This document shows, in pieces, positions 1 through 8,643 of a DNA stretch of 64,000 bases. Numbering within the stretch: position 1 is the stretch's first letter; the number at the start of each line of letters is the position of its first letter. The translations under genes and the position numbers were made by a program. Source of the stretch: Shewanella sediminis HAW-EB3 (GTDB lineage: Bacteria; Pseudomonadota; Gammaproteobacteria; Enterobacterales; Shewanellaceae); the NCBI RefSeq assembly GCF_000018025.1, contig NC_009831.1:1240001-1304000 (forward strand), read 5' to 3'. Under the pieces are notes generated by a model, which saw only the letters and a list, made by a program, of their open reading frames with translations, was not told the origin of the DNA and searched no databases.

Positions 1-256
1 AGGGAGCGTAATCCATTTGGTGGATCTGTTTACTTACAGCCTGCGAGATCTCTTTGCGTCCATGCCCTGCATTACAACACCATAGTCCTGCCGTGCCATC
101 GAGTACGGGTCTGCCAGTGGTATCTTTGTAATACATGCCTTGTGCTTCGGCGAGCATTCTTGGTTTCGACTTGAACTGCCTGTTTGCCGTAAAAGGCATC
201 CAGTAGTGTTCAAGAGATTGCGTTTCGCTTTGCATATTTGCCTGACTATCTGACAT
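1..256 (-). CDS. Class III (omega) aminotransferase, N-terminal part, runs off the window
   Basis: Reading the minus strand from the ATG at 256 gives an open frame to base 1: MSDSQANMQSETQSLEHYW, then a segment ending in GLWCCNAGHG. The HYWMPFTANRQFK start and the DGTAGLWCCNAGHGR segment are typical of class III PLP aminotransferases of the putrescine/beta-alanine:pyruvate type (SpuC-like). About 85 residues are visible; the PLP lysine and most of the enzyme lie outside. GGGGTG precedes the ATG as a plausible ribosome binding site. It is divergent from puuC, whose product oxidises aminoaldehydes, so a role in transaminating putrescine or a related amine is likely. Family is seen directly; substrate is inferred from context. 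Confidence 0.8.
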   Translation of the reverse strand, partial: MSDSQANMQSETQSLEHYWMPFTANRQFKSKPRMLAEAQGMYYKDTTGRPVLDGTAGLWCCNAGHGRKEISQAVSKQIHQMDYAP

Positions 257-590
257 AGCATACACCCCGATTCAGTATTATTCGTTGTTATTATGAGCGG
301 TTGATATTTTCCATGCTATGTCAGAAATAATGAACATGAAAGCTTTTTGTTCGTTTATTTATAGCAAAATATGTATTTTTGTAAAATATATTGAAACTAT
401 TGTTGAAAAATGGTCGGGTAAAAGCGTAATCTGGTGCTCTGCAGATCCTTACTGTGCACTTAGTTTGAGCTTTAGGTATCGAAGCCAAGTCGCTTACGAT
501 ATAGGAATAGCTCTGCGTTTTACCGCTAAAGTGCGACCGGAGGGCTCCGTATGCGAAGCTATCATTATCATTACCCGTTAAGAGGTCATC
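257..590. promoter_or_regulatory. Divergent promoter region of aminotransferase and puuC
   Basis: This 334-bp AT-rich gap separates two divergent catabolic genes and should hold both promoters. I see no convincing gene in it. It contains a PuuR-operator-like sequence (listed separately) and AT-rich runs near 360-410. An open frame at 318-581 has no family resemblance and I treat it as chance. Confidence 0.6.
322..336 (+). promoter_or_regulatory. Putative PuuR operator upstream of puuC
   Basis: CAGAAATAATGAACA matches the E. coli PuuR recognition 15-mer (AAAATATAATGAACA, from memory) at 12 of 15 positions, including an uninterrupted ATAATGAACA. It lies 66 bp upstream of the aminotransferase start and 255 bp upstream of puuC, and puuR itself is in this window. 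The function is inferred. Confidence 0.5.
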
Positions 591-2102
591 ATGAGTACAC
601 CTACAAATCGCAATCAATGGCAAAGCTTGGCCGATAAGTTAATCAGTGAAGGGGAGATTAAGTCCTCTGCATTTATCGATGGCGAATATCTTCCTTCGGT
701 ATCGGGTGAGACCTTTGAATGTGTGAGTCCCATAGATGGCCGGATACTCTGTCACGTCGCCAGTTGCTCGTCCCAAGATGCCGATATTGCCGTAAGCAGT
801 GCAAGGCAAGCGTTCGATGAGGGGAGTTGGTCGGCTCTGCCACCGGTAAAACGCAAACAGATAATGATACGTTTCGCCGATCTACTCGAACAGAATCAAG
901 ATGAACTCTCCTTGCTAGAGACATTGGATATGGGTAAACCCATCCGCTATTCAGGCTGCGTCGATGTGGCGGGCGCTGCACGCGCCATTCGTTGGTCCGG
1001 TGAGGCTATCGATAAAATTTATGATGAGATAGCCCCGACGGCGCCAAATGAGATAGGCATGATCACCCGCGAGCCCGTTGGCGTGGTGGCGGCTATCGTG
1101 CCGTGGAACTTCCCTATCTTGATGGCGTGTTGGAAATTGGGCCCGGCTCTGGCGACGGGCAATAGTGTCATCTTAAAGCCTTCGGAGAAGTCACCTTTAA
1201 CGGCGATTCGTATGGCTCAGATAGCCATAGAAGCCGGGATCCCCAAGGGGGTATTGAACGTGCTTCCGGGCTTTGGTCATACCGTCGGCAAGGCATTGGC
1301 CCTGCATATGGATGTGGATACTCTGGTATTTACCGGTTCGACTAAAATCGCCAAACAGCTGATGATCTACGCCGGTGAGTCAAACATGAAACGGGTTTGG
1401 TTAGAGGCCGGTGGCAAAAGCCCTAATATCGTCTTCAACGATGCGCCGAATCTGCAAAAAGCGGCCGAAGCCGCCGCTTCTGCCATTGCCTTTAACCAGG
1501 GAGAGGTCTGTACTGCAGGTTCACGTCTACTGGTCGAGGCGGGGGTTAAAGATGAGCTGCTTGACCTGATTGCGAAAGAGTTGCTTGCCTGGCAGCCCGG
1601 TCATCCTCTGGATCCCGAGACGACCTGTGGCGCCGTTGTCGACAGGCAGCAGCTGGACAATGTGCTGAGTTACATTCGATCCGGCGTCGAGGAGGGAGCC
1701 GAGCTTATTCAGGGCGGCGGTCAGGTGATGGCCGAGAGCGGTGGCGTGTATGTCGAGCCAACCATCTTCTCTGAGGTGAATAATAAAATGACGATCGCTA
1801 AAGAGGAGATCTTTGGCCCGGTACTGTCGGTGATCACCTTCGATGGAATGGAGCAGGCGATAGAGATAGGAAATGACAGCATTTATGGCCTGGCAGCCGG
1901 CGTGTGGACCTCAGATATCAGCAAGGCCCATAAGACGGCGAAGGCATTGCGTAGTGGTATGGTATGGATTAACCACTATGACGGCGGCGACATGACGGCA
2001 CCGTTTGGTGGTTATAAGCAGTCGGGTAATGGCCGTGACAAGTCACTGCATGCGTTCGATAAGTACACCGAAATGAAGGCGACCTGGATTGCACTAGATT
2101 GA
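591..2102 (+). CDS. puuC: Gamma-glutamyl-gamma-aminobutyraldehyde dehydrogenase (PuuC-type ALDH)
   Basis: The 503-residue protein is a full-length NAD(P)-dependent aldehyde dehydrogenase. It shows PWNF (about 171-174), FTGS (about 247-250), the general-base glutamate in LEAGGKSPN (about 272) and the catalytic cysteine in NQGEVCTAG (about 307). Overall it resembles E. coli PuuC, which oxidises gamma-glutamyl-gamma-aminobutyraldehyde in the glutamylated putrescine pathway. The puuR, puuD, puuA and puuB genes 10-15 kb away supply the other steps, and the divergent aminotransferase suggests it may also act on 4-aminobutanal. The ATG at 591 follows AGAGGTCATC, a good ribosome binding site. Substrate preference is inferred from similarity and context. 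Confidence 0.9.
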   Translation: MSTPTNRNQWQSLADKLISEGEIKSSAFIDGEYLPSVSGETFECVSPIDGRILCHVASCSSQDADIAVSSARQAFDEGSWSALPPVKRKQIMIRFADLLEQNQDELSLLETLDMGKPIRYSGCVDVAGAARAIRWSGEAIDKIYDEIAPTAPNEIGMITREPVGVVAAIVPWNFPILMACWKLGPALATGNSVILKPSEKSPLTAIRMAQIAIEAGIPKGVLNVLPGFGHTVGKALALHMDVDTLVFTGSTKIAKQLMIYAGESNMKRVWLEAGGKSPNIVFNDAPNLQKAAEAAASAIAFNQGEVCTAGSRLLVEAGVKDELLDLIAKELLAWQPGHPLDPETTCGAVVDRQQLDNVLSYIRSGVEEGAELIQGGGQVMAESGGVYVEPTIFSEVNNKMTIAKEEIFGPVLSVITFDGMEQAIEIGNDSIYGLAAGVWTSDISKAHKTAKALRSGMVWINHYDGGDMTAPFGGYKQSGNGRDKSLHAFDKYTEMKATWIALD

Positions 2103-2161
2103 AGAATCGAGGTTCGAGGTCCTAGTACCTAGGTTCTAGAACCTCAAACCTCGCTATCAGA
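2103..2161. repeat. Imperfect inverted repeat between convergent genes
   Basis: The gap between puuC and the convergent symporter gene is almost entirely an imperfect palindrome: CGAGGTTCGAGGTCCTAG pairs with a distal GAACCTCAAACCTCG arm. It may end transcription in both directions, although there is no clear T-run. A similar arrangement (ACGAGGT...ACCTCGT) occurs in the convergent gap at 48676-48748. Confidence 0.5.
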
Positions 2162-3388
2162 CTACTTATGTTCCGGGTTGAACCTATCCATCACGACGGC
2201 ACAGACGGCGTCGCCTGTGATGTTCAGTGAGGTACGGATCATGTCAAATATACGGTCCAGGGCGAACAGTAGTGGTAGTCCGTCAATCGGGATACCGGCT
2301 GCAAGCAGCACTGCAACGACCAGGAAGGAGGGACCAGGTACACCGGCTTGACCTATGGCGCCCAGTGTCGAAGTGAAGATAATGGCGGCATAGGCTGTCA
2401 TAGTCAGATCGACATGATACATCTGGGCGAAGAACATGGCGACAAGACCATAGTAGATAGCGTTACCCGTCATGTTGATGGTCGCGCCCAGCGGCAGTAC
2501 GAAGGCTGCGGTCGCCTTGGATACATCCAGCTCCTCTTCACAGGTTTCCATAGTGACCGGCAGAGTCGCCATAGATGATGCGGTAGACAGTGCCATCGCC
2601 TGGGGTTTCTTCATCGCCGAGACAAACTTCATGGCAGGGACGTTGGAGAAGAACTTCACTACCAAGGGGAAGAAGATGAAGGCATAGATAAGAATCGCCA
2701 CTACAAATACGACGAATAGCTTCAAGACCACTTCAAGCGCCTGGAATCCGAATGAGCCCACAGACTCTGCCATCAGGCCGAAAACCCCTAAAGGTGCGAT
2801 GACCATCACGCAGTTGATCATCCATACGAAGGCTTCAACTATGGTATTGAGGCTTTTGATGATGGGCTTGGCACCATCGCCTTTCACTTTACTCAGAGCG
2901 ATACCGAAGAAGATGCAGAAGACCAGGATCTGCAGAATATTGCCCGAGGTCATAGATTCGAACACATTGGTTGGGATCATGCCAATCAGAGTATCCATGG
3001 CGCCTGGCAGTGCGCCTTGCTCTGCGGTGACTTGGGTTAGTGATTGACCGTGAGCACTAAAATCCACTCCGGCTCCGGGTTTGAATATATTGCCCATGAC
3101 CAGTGCGAGTGTGACGGCAACACCCGAGGTGATAATAAAGAAGGCAAAGGTGCCGATACCTATCTTTCCTGCCGAGGGGCTGTCACCTAAGCTGGCTGCG
3201 CCGGCGATAATGGATACCACGACTAAGGGGATGACCAGCATCTTAATCAGATGAATGAAGATGGTACCCAGAGGCCCAAATATGGCGGCACCTTCTCCCA
3301 TGAAAAGGCCTACTAATGCACCAATTATCATGGCGATAACCACCTGAAGCCCTATGTTGTGCATTAATTTTTTATTTCGAATTCCCAC
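2162..3388 (-). CDS. Dicarboxylate/amino acid:cation symporter (DAACS family)
   Basis: About 408 residues of a GltP/DctA-type sodium- or proton-coupled symporter of the inner membrane. Visible landmarks include the first helix (GLQVVIAMIIGALVGLFMG), a serine-rich re-entrant segment (ALSTASSMATLPVTME), TINMTGNAIYYG and the GVPGPSFLVV region. The frame is open to 3451, but GTG at 3388 has GGAG five bases upstream and gives an N-terminus that leads straight into helix 1, whereas the farther ATG has no ribosome binding site. Which C4-dicarboxylate or amino acid it carries cannot be told from sequence. It is convergent with puuC, and import of glutamate for gamma-glutamylation is a possible but untested link. 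Confidence 0.85.
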   Translation of the reverse strand: MGIRNKKLMHNIGLQVVIAMIIGALVGLFMGEGAAIFGPLGTIFIHLIKMLVIPLVVVSIIAGAASLGDSPSAGKIGIGTFAFFIITSGVAVTLALVMGNIFKPGAGVDFSAHGQSLTQVTAEQGALPGAMDTLIGMIPTNVFESMTSGNILQILVFCIFFGIALSKVKGDGAKPIIKSLNTIVEAFVWMINCVMVIAPLGVFGLMAESVGSFGFQALEVVLKLFVVFVVAILIYAFIFFPLVVKFFSNVPAMKFVSAMKKPQAMALSTASSMATLPVTMETCEEELDVSKATAAFVLPLGATINMTGNAIYYGLVAMFFAQMYHVDLTMTAYAAIIFTSTLGAIGQAGVPGPSFLVVAVLLAAGIPIDGLPLLFALDRIFDMIRTSLNITGDAVCAVVMDRFNPEHK

Positions 3389-3571
3389 GCTCGCTCCGTT
3401 GTTGAACTGATCTGTTAAGCTTTTTTGAAGGGGCGTAAAGTTATCACACAAGTGTATCAGGCACTGTGAAACAGCACTTATCCAGGAGGTAAACTCATCC
3501 TTCTATAAACAAATCCAACTCTCATTGAATTATTCTTAAAAAGTATAGGTAAAATTTTGCAAATCGCTAAA

Positions 3572-3694
3572 ATGAATTCAAAATTAATGGGGCTGATTTT
3601 GATATCTGTATTTACCGCTTTTTATTTAACCTCTTACTTTGATGCTTTTTCCTTATGGGAGCAGATGAAAGGTATAATCAGGCTACTTGTCTGA
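3572..3694 (+). CDS. Possible 40-residue single-span membrane peptide
   Basis: ATG at 3572 opens a 40-codon frame ending at TGA 3694: MNSKLMGLILISVFTAFY followed by LTSYFDAFSLWEQMKG and a basic tail. It has one hydrophobic stretch (about residues 5-20) with amphipathic flanks, like a bacterial membrane microprotein. Its end overlaps the 3' end of the minus-strand solute-binding protein gene by 12 bp. No strong ribosome binding site precedes it, so it could be chance in an AT-rich gap. Confidence 0.3.
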   Translation: MNSKLMGLILISVFTAFYLTSYFDAFSLWEQMKGIIRLLV

Positions 3695-4468
3695 CTCAGC
3701 TTTGTTACTGCTGATGTACTTTTGGCGTATTTTTTCCAGCTCTCCACGTTTTTCAAATGCTTCAAAAAGCGTTCTAAGCTTATCTACCGATATACGATCC
3801 AGACTCTTTTTTGATACCTGAACCCAAGGAGTCCGCTCGGAGACCACTAAAGGTTCCCCGAAAAGTGTTTCACCGACTTCCAGTTGAATCGCGGCGCTGA
3901 GTATTGGGTCCATAGGGCCGATAATGGCATCGACCCGGCCAACCATAAGCAGCTTTATTGCCTGAACAAAGTCCTTAGTGGTTATGGAGATAATATCCGG
4001 GTCGCTATCTATGGCATCACTGAATTTAGCGCCTCTTAAATAGGCGAGTTTTTTCCCTTTTAAGTTTTCTACCGAGTCGAAAGAGCTTCCTTTTAAGCCG
4101 ATAACGACGGTTTTGAGACTAGGTAAGGGGGCTATGTAAACGACGTAATCTTCTAGTTCCTCATACTTAAACATGATGGTCATGTCAGTTTTACCGGACT
4201 TGAGCTCGAACATTATTCTGGCATAGGGATAGACAAGGTTGTTAACCTGATACCCCGCTTCTTTGGCTAACAGATTGGCAATATCGTAATAGATGCCGCT
4301 AAGATGATTTTTTCGCTCAATGCCATAGGGAAGAATCGCGATCGTCCTGATCTCAATTTTCCGGCTCTCTTGACTCTCTTCCCCCCTGACTGGGATAAAC
4401 AGACCCGATAAAATGATGAAGGTAGAAATTAGAATCTTGATTTGTCGATTCACAATCATCTTATTCAC
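3683..4468 (-). CDS. Periplasmic solute-binding protein, family 3 (SBP_bac_3-like)
   Basis: A 261-residue exported protein. It has a basic start, a hydrophobic signal segment (about 10-27), then a bilobed amino-acid-binding-protein fold: ILPYGIERKNHLSGIYYDIANLLAKEAGY, a central VENLKGKKLAYLRGAKF and C-terminal GELEKIRQKY. There is no transporter permease or ATPase beside it, and no GGDEF or kinase domain, so it is an orphan. Such Shewanella proteins may bind polar amino acids or act as sensor accessories; I cannot assign a ligand. GTG at 4468 has AGGAGG three bases upstream; ATG three codons later is an alternative start. Confidence 0.75.
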   Translation of the reverse strand: MNKMIVNRQIKILISTFIILSGLFIPVRGEESQESRKIEIRTIAILPYGIERKNHLSGIYYDIANLLAKEAGYQVNNLVYPYARIMFELKSGKTDMTIMFKYEELEDYVVYIAPLPSLKTVVIGLKGSSFDSVENLKGKKLAYLRGAKFSDAIDSDPDIISITTKDFVQAIKLLMVGRVDAIIGPMDPILSAAIQLEVGETLFGEPLVVSERTPWVQVSKKSLDRISVDKLRTLFEAFEKRGELEKIRQKYISSNKAESDK

Positions 4469-4580
4469 AGTCCTCCTATTTTTATAACACTACACCTTGA
4501 CGCCAAATGGTGGGCCCTCTTGATCAACTTAGTTGATATTGTCTGAATCGACAAGGTAGAACGGTGGGGATTAAAGAGAG

Positions 4581-4601
4581 AAGCACTCAATCAGAGTGCT
4601 T
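4581..4601 (-). terminator. Rho-independent terminator of the rihA-rbsK unit
   Basis: AAGCACTC, a five-base loop, then GAGTGCTT forms an eight-pair hairpin 30 bp past the rbsK stop. On the minus strand it is followed by CTCTCTTT. T-rich sequence also lies on the plus side (TTCTTGTTTT). Confidence 0.65.
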
Positions 4602-4630
4602 TCTTGTTTTGATTATGGAAGCTCTGCTTA

Positions 4631-5536
4631 TTAAAGTTCGTGACGGTAGGGGATGCTTCTCTGTGCTCCGGGCCGGGTTACTGCTATGGCTGCGGCTCGG
4701 TTAGCAAACTCTACCGCATCACGCATCGCCAGGTTTTCACTCAAAGCCACCATCAAGGCCCCGTTAAAGGTATCTCCGGCGGCGACGGTATCGACTGGTT
4801 TAACATCTACGCCGGCGACTACGCCTTCAAACTCTGAACAGCTTAAATACGCACCTCGGGAGCCTAAGGTGATGATCACCGTCTCAGGCCCGAGTTGATG
4901 AAGCATTTGAGCCGCGAGCCTTGCCGTATTCTCATCACAGACCTCAATCCCCGTTATCGCCTCGGCTTCGGTCTCATTTGGGGTGATAATGTCGACCCAT
5001 CTGTAGATCTCTGTGCCGAGCACAGTCGCGGGGGCAGGATTAAGCAGGGTATTTGCGCCATGTTTTTTCGCCGACTTCAGCGCCTGAGCAACGGTTGTTG
5101 TCGGGGTTTCCAGTTGCACCAGAAACCAATCGGCTTGTGCTAATAACGTCTGGTGTTTCTCGAGTGCCTCAGTCGTCATACTGGCATTGGCACCCAGTGA
5201 AACCCCGATACTATTCTCGCCATTTGCGCCGACAAAAATCATGGCGGTGCCCGTGCTTAGCCCATTGACCTTAGTGATCCCATCGGAGTGAATACCGTCA
5301 TCATGCCAACTCTGACACATCTGGTCGGCAATGCCGTCGGCTCCCAGGTGACAGATAAAATCGATTCGATTGCCGGCTTGGCATAGTCTGGCGCAGGCAA
5401 CGGCCTGGTTTGCGCCTTTCCCACCGTGTTCGAATCGATAATCCTTGCTCATCAAAGTCTGCCCGGGGGCGGGCAGATATTCAAATGACATCACATGGTC
5501 GGCATTGGCACTGCCTAAAATGACGAGTCTGCTCAT
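4631..5536 (-). CDS. rbsK: Ribokinase
   Basis: A 301-residue PfkB-family carbohydrate kinase that phosphorylates D-ribose at O5 to ribose-5-phosphate. Signatures seen: N-terminal GSANADHV, the substrate-binding GGKGANQAVACARL (about 38-51) and the C-terminal DTVAAGDTFNGAL holding the catalytic aspartate (about 248-260). Length is normal. It lies 76 bp downstream of the ribonucleoside hydrolase on the same strand. The pair makes a short nucleoside salvage route: the hydrolase frees ribose, RbsK activates it. No ribose ABC transporter or rbsR is nearby. Confidence 0.92.
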   Translation of the reverse strand: MSRLVILGSANADHVMSFEYLPAPGQTLMSKDYRFEHGGKGANQAVACARLCQAGNRIDFICHLGADGIADQMCQSWHDDGIHSDGITKVNGLSTGTAMIFVGANGENSIGVSLGANASMTTEALEKHQTLLAQADWFLVQLETPTTTVAQALKSAKKHGANTLLNPAPATVLGTEIYRWVDIITPNETEAEAITGIEVCDENTARLAAQMLHQLGPETVIITLGSRGAYLSCSEFEGVVAGVDVKPVDTVAAGDTFNGALMVALSENLAMRDAVEFANRAAAIAVTRPGAQRSIPYRHEL

Positions 5537-5612
5537 GATTTCCCCTATTTACTGTATGCCTGTAGTCACTCAAACAATTGCTCGACAAAACGGTCGGTAA
5601 ATACTCTGTCTT

Positions 5613-6557
5613 CTATCTGTTATATGCCTGCAGACGCTCGACTAATAGATCGACAAAACCTTGTCTATCCAGATTAAACAGCACTGTTGCATTGGCGGCA
5701 TGACCTGTGAGCTGATGGCGGTCGACCACTGTCATCCCCTGAGTATGCTCGCCTTTTGTCTCTATGCCGACCCAGCAGTCCTGAGCCTGAAATAGTTCCG
5801 GCTTAAGTAGCCAGGCGATGGTACAAGGGTCATGCAGCGGTGCTCCGGTAAAGCCCCACTTAGGATCCCTGTGATAGACGATGAAGAAATCCAGAAGCTC
5901 TGCCACACACAAAGCGATAGGGTTATCGATTGCGCGGATCCGCTCTATGTCTTCATCCATGATCTGTGCTTCGTGGGTGACATCCAGGCCGCACATTGTA
6001 ATAGGAATGCCGGACTTAAAGACGATATCGGCGGCTTCGGGATCGACGTAGATGTTAAATTCTGCAGCCGGGGTCCAGTTGCCCACGCCGGCGGCGCCCC
6101 CCATCAGGACGATACGTTCTATCTTATCGTGTAGCTCTGGATGGCTGGTGAGCAAGATGGCGATATTGGTGAGGGGGCCTGTCGGTACAAGCGTGACCGG
6201 AACCTGACTCTCTCTGAGTTTTAACGCCATCAATTCTATGGCTGTCATAGATACAGGGTCGAAGCCGGGATCGGGCAGTTTAGGACCATCGAGTCCGGTT
6301 TCGCCGTGAACGTTATCGGCGATGATCAACTCTCTGGCTAATGGCTTTTGGGCTCCGCCTGCAACCGGGATATCGCTGCGGCCTAATAACGTCAACACCC
6401 TTAAGGCGTTGTTCAGGGTCTTATCCGGCGTTTGATTACCGGCGCTGGTCGTTACTGCAAGTGGGGTAAATGCATCGGTGCTTAAGGCGAGAATGAGCGC
6501 TATTGCATCATCATGTCCGGGATCACAATCGAGAATAATTGGGCGTGTCATGGTCAT
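5613..6557 (-). CDS. rihA: Ribonucleoside hydrolase (RihA-type, IUNH family)
   Basis: A 314-residue inosine-uridine nucleoside N-ribohydrolase-family enzyme, hydrolysing nucleosides to base plus ribose in the cytoplasm. The calcium-binding N-terminal motif [18 protein letters not shown] is intact, as are [10 protein letters not shown], the [19 protein letters not shown] block and [13 protein letters not shown]. The overall text is close to E. coli RihA, which prefers pyrimidine nucleosides. The ATG at 6557 follows GGAGTATGACC. It is first in a two-gene unit with rbsK. Confidence 0.9.
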   Translation of the reverse strand: MTMTRPIILDCDPGHDDAIALILALSTDAFTPLAVTTSAGNQTPDKTLNNALRVLTLLGRSDIPVAGGAQKPLARELIIADNVHGETGLDGPKLPDPGFDPVSMTAIELMALKLRESQVPVTLVPTGPLTNIAILLTSHPELHDKIERIVLMGGAAGVGNWTPAAEFNIYVDPEAADIVFKSGIPITMCGLDVTHEAQIMDEDIERIRAIDNPIALCVAELLDFFIVYHRDPKWGFTGAPLHDPCTIAWLLKPELFQAQDCWVGIETKGEHTQGMTVVDRHQLTGHAANATVLFNLDRQGFVDLLVERLQAYNR

Positions 6558-6819
6558 ACTCCTTCATTTGACAGAGATGCAGGTTAGCACGACAGATCCA
6601 TCTATGTTCTAAGGTAGTTGTTATTTTTGTGAGACAAGAGTCAATAAAATCATAGTAAGGTTAGCTTATTATGTAATATTGAGCTGGAAGTTTGTGTCAC
6701 AAGGTTACTCAAGTTTTCCAACACCATGAATTATAGTGCTTATAGTGCCCTTCCTATCCAATATTTCACTCACTCAATCGCTCACTCACTTAAATCAATA
6801 GCAGGAACTGGAACAGACT

Positions 6820-7377
6820 ATGACCGATCATTTCAAAGGCAGGTATGAGGTGGAGTTGAAGTATCGCTTAACTTCAAGAGCTCAGTTTCTATCGCGCCTT
6901 AAGGCGATGAACCCTGAGATCATGCTGGAAGATAATCTGGAGCATGACAGTTATTTCGACCTGCCGGGTGGCGAGTTAAAGGGAGAGAACAAGAGTGTCT
7001 GTATCCGCAACATGCAGCCCTCGGGGATCAAGCTCTGGATCGTAAAAGGCCCCGAAGCTGACAGATGTGAAGCGGTGAATATTACCGATGATGAGAAAGC
7101 CTGCAGCATGCTTCAAACCATGGGCTTTAAGCGGGTATTAGAGATGAAGAAGACCCGCAGTATTTACTTTCTGGGGGAGTTTCATGCAACCTTGGATCAT
7201 CTGGAAGGGATAGGGGACTTTGCCGAGCTGGCCATCATGACCGACGATGAGCATAGGTTGGAAAAATACAGAGAGCAGTTACTGGAGTTGGCAGCAACTC
7301 TGGGGCTGGATTCGACACAGTTGGAGACCCGCTCTTATCGGGAGTTACAGGCTAACTCGAATAGCCATTCGGACTAG
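6820..7377 (+). CDS. CYTH-domain protein (class IV adenylate cyclase / triphosphatase-like)
   Basis: A 185-residue CYTH protein. The signature acidic strand YEVELKYRL (about 9-17) matches the ExExK triphosphate/metal motif. DSYFDLPGGELKGENKSVCIRN, LWIVKGPE and HATLDHLEGIGDFAELAI are the expected later tunnel strands. CyaB-type class IV adenylate cyclases and thiamine-triphosphatase-like enzymes share this fold and size, and the sequence alone does not separate them. It appears monocistronic. AGCAGGAACTGG precedes the ATG. The repeat block and the gene-cassette array begin right after it. Confidence 0.8.
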   Translation: MTDHFKGRYEVELKYRLTSRAQFLSRLKAMNPEIMLEDNLEHDSYFDLPGGELKGENKSVCIRNMQPSGIKLWIVKGPEADRCEAVNITDDEKACSMLQTMGFKRVLEMKKTRSIYFLGEFHATLDHLEGIGDFAELAIMTDDEHRLEKYREQLLELAATLGLDSTQLETRSYRELQANSNSHSD

Positions 7378-7858
7378 TCATCCTGAACTTATTTTTTGTA
7401 AAGAGCGGGCTCCTGCTTGAAGGTCGAACCTTTATGGTTATCTATCACCTCCGGTGGAGTATGTGCAGACACTTCTGCGAGTCGCCGTGAACACCTCCGT
7501 GTGGGCTCTGCCAAAACATCCATGTTTTGGAAGCTCGCAGCCGTATCTACACTTGGTTTTTCACGAGAAGAGTTTCTCTCCGATTTAGCTTTCTAGTCTC
7601 TGCCTGAACACCTGACCTACAAGTACGTAGTGAATGCCGAAAAATGTCTGGAACATTTTCGGCCATGTTTTCGATACCCTCTGTCGTATCTACACTTGGT
7701 TTTTCACAAGAAGGCTCTCTTCGATGGGGCTTTGCTGTTAGCTCTTAGCTTGGAGCCTACATATCACTGCGCACTTTTTCGATTACCCGTGCTCGTTTTC
7801 CCAACCTTAGTTTGATAGAGTACTTATAAATCAATAGCTTTGCTAAGGCGAGGCTTAA
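7378..7858. repeat. Intergenic block of small hairpins and a 29-bp direct repeat
   Basis: No credible gene lies here. Instead there are several short perfect palindromes: ACACCTCCGTGT (7491-7502), CCAAAACATCCATGTTTTGG (7511-7530), CTAC/GTAG (7617-7630) and CCGAAAAATGT/AACATTTTCGG (7637-7662). A 29-bp sequence starting CGTATCTACACTTGG occurs at 7542-7570 and again at 7685-7713 with one mismatch. The block precedes the cassette array and resembles those at 11772-12351 and 56240-56853. Confidence 0.7.
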
Positions 7859-7864
7859 ATAATA

Positions 7865-7930
7865 GGTTTATTAAATGTGCATGCGCGTTTAGCCAAATAT
7901 ACGCGCATGCGCACAATACAAATGTTAGGG
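7865..7930 (+). other. attC-like site at the left edge of the cassette array
   Basis: TGTGCATGCGCGT (7876-7888) pairs with ACGCGCATGCGCACA (7901-7915), leaving a two-base bulge, and the structure ends in GTTAGGG (7924-7930), an R'-type core. It may be the attC of a lost upstream cassette or a recombination site left of the array. The 5' core of the site is unclear. Confidence 0.5.
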
Positions 7931-7931
7931 C

Positions 7932-8639
7932 TTGAAACGAAACATAGGAAAAAATGTGGAATTACTGAAAGATATCGGGAAAGTTGATAGTAAAATTAAT
8001 TCAGTGTTAATAATAAGTTTGATATCAATAGTCTTAACAGACCTTGTCTTCAACAACTTGCCAGAACTATTTTCAGGAGCTAGTGGGCTTCTGAATGCCT
8101 ATTACAATTTTTGTATTGGAATTGTTGTTAGTTACATATTTTATTTTTTTGTAGTACACCTCAAGGAGCAGTCCGACAAGCTTAATATACAACCTTATGT
8201 GCTGAAAAAATCTCAAAATATTGTAGCGAACCATGATGACGTCATCGGTAAACTAAAGAAATTATCAGGAGATAGCTCTCCTGAGAAATTCCTGACAAAA
8301 AATGATATTGAAGCTGTTTTCAAGAGCATTAATCCTATGGCTACAGCACCGATGACTTTAGGTCTTGGTGGGGCTGCTGCAAATTGGCTTCAATATATGG
8401 ATAGTAGGCGGTACTACACGGAAGAAAAAATTGGAAAAGTTTTCAAGCTTATGCCGCATCTAGATACGGAGCTAGCCCAAATATTATCTGCGATTGAAGA
8501 TTGTTCGTATTTTGTGAGTCTAAAGCACACTGCAAATCGAGAACTGCCTAACAACAAAGACTTGATACCATGGGCTGAACCCTTCTATGAGTACTCTCAA
8601 TTGTGCAAGAGTCTGGAAAAGTACTATGAAGCGCTTTAG
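7932..8639 (+). CDS. Cassette 1: unknown protein with two membrane helices
   Basis: 235 residues, no family recognised. Two hydrophobic segments (about 24-45 and 58-80: INSVLIISLISIVLTDLVF and FCIGIVVSYIFYFFVV) are followed by a soluble, mostly helical C-terminal region of about 150 residues. The apparent TTG start directly follows the recombination core GTTAGGGC, so there is essentially no leader; translation may depend on readthrough transcripts, or a later start may be used. AT-rich composition and attC flanks mark it as a cassette gene. A membrane-anchored effector or defence role is possible but is only a guess from the kind of island. Confidence 0.7.
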   Translation: MKRNIGKNVELLKDIGKVDSKINSVLIISLISIVLTDLVFNNLPELFSGASGLLNAYYNFCIGIVVSYIFYFFVVHLKEQSDKLNIQPYVLKKSQNIVANHDDVIGKLKKLSGDSSPEKFLTKNDIEAVFKSINPMATAPMTLGLGGAAANWLQYMDSRRYYTEEKIGKVFKLMPHLDTELAQILSAIEDCSYFVSLKHTANRELPNNKDLIPWAEPFYEYSQLCKSLEKYYEAL

Positions 8640-8643
8640 GTTC

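Noticed and set aside
318..581. 87-residue plus-strand frame upstream of puuC
   Set aside because: Occupies the divergent promoter region, contains the operator-like site, and has no recognisable protein features.
7630..7815. 61-residue plus-strand frame before the cassette array
   Set aside because: Starts inside a hairpin (CTAC...GTAG) and overlaps the second copy of the 29-bp repeat; no homology or ribosome binding site.
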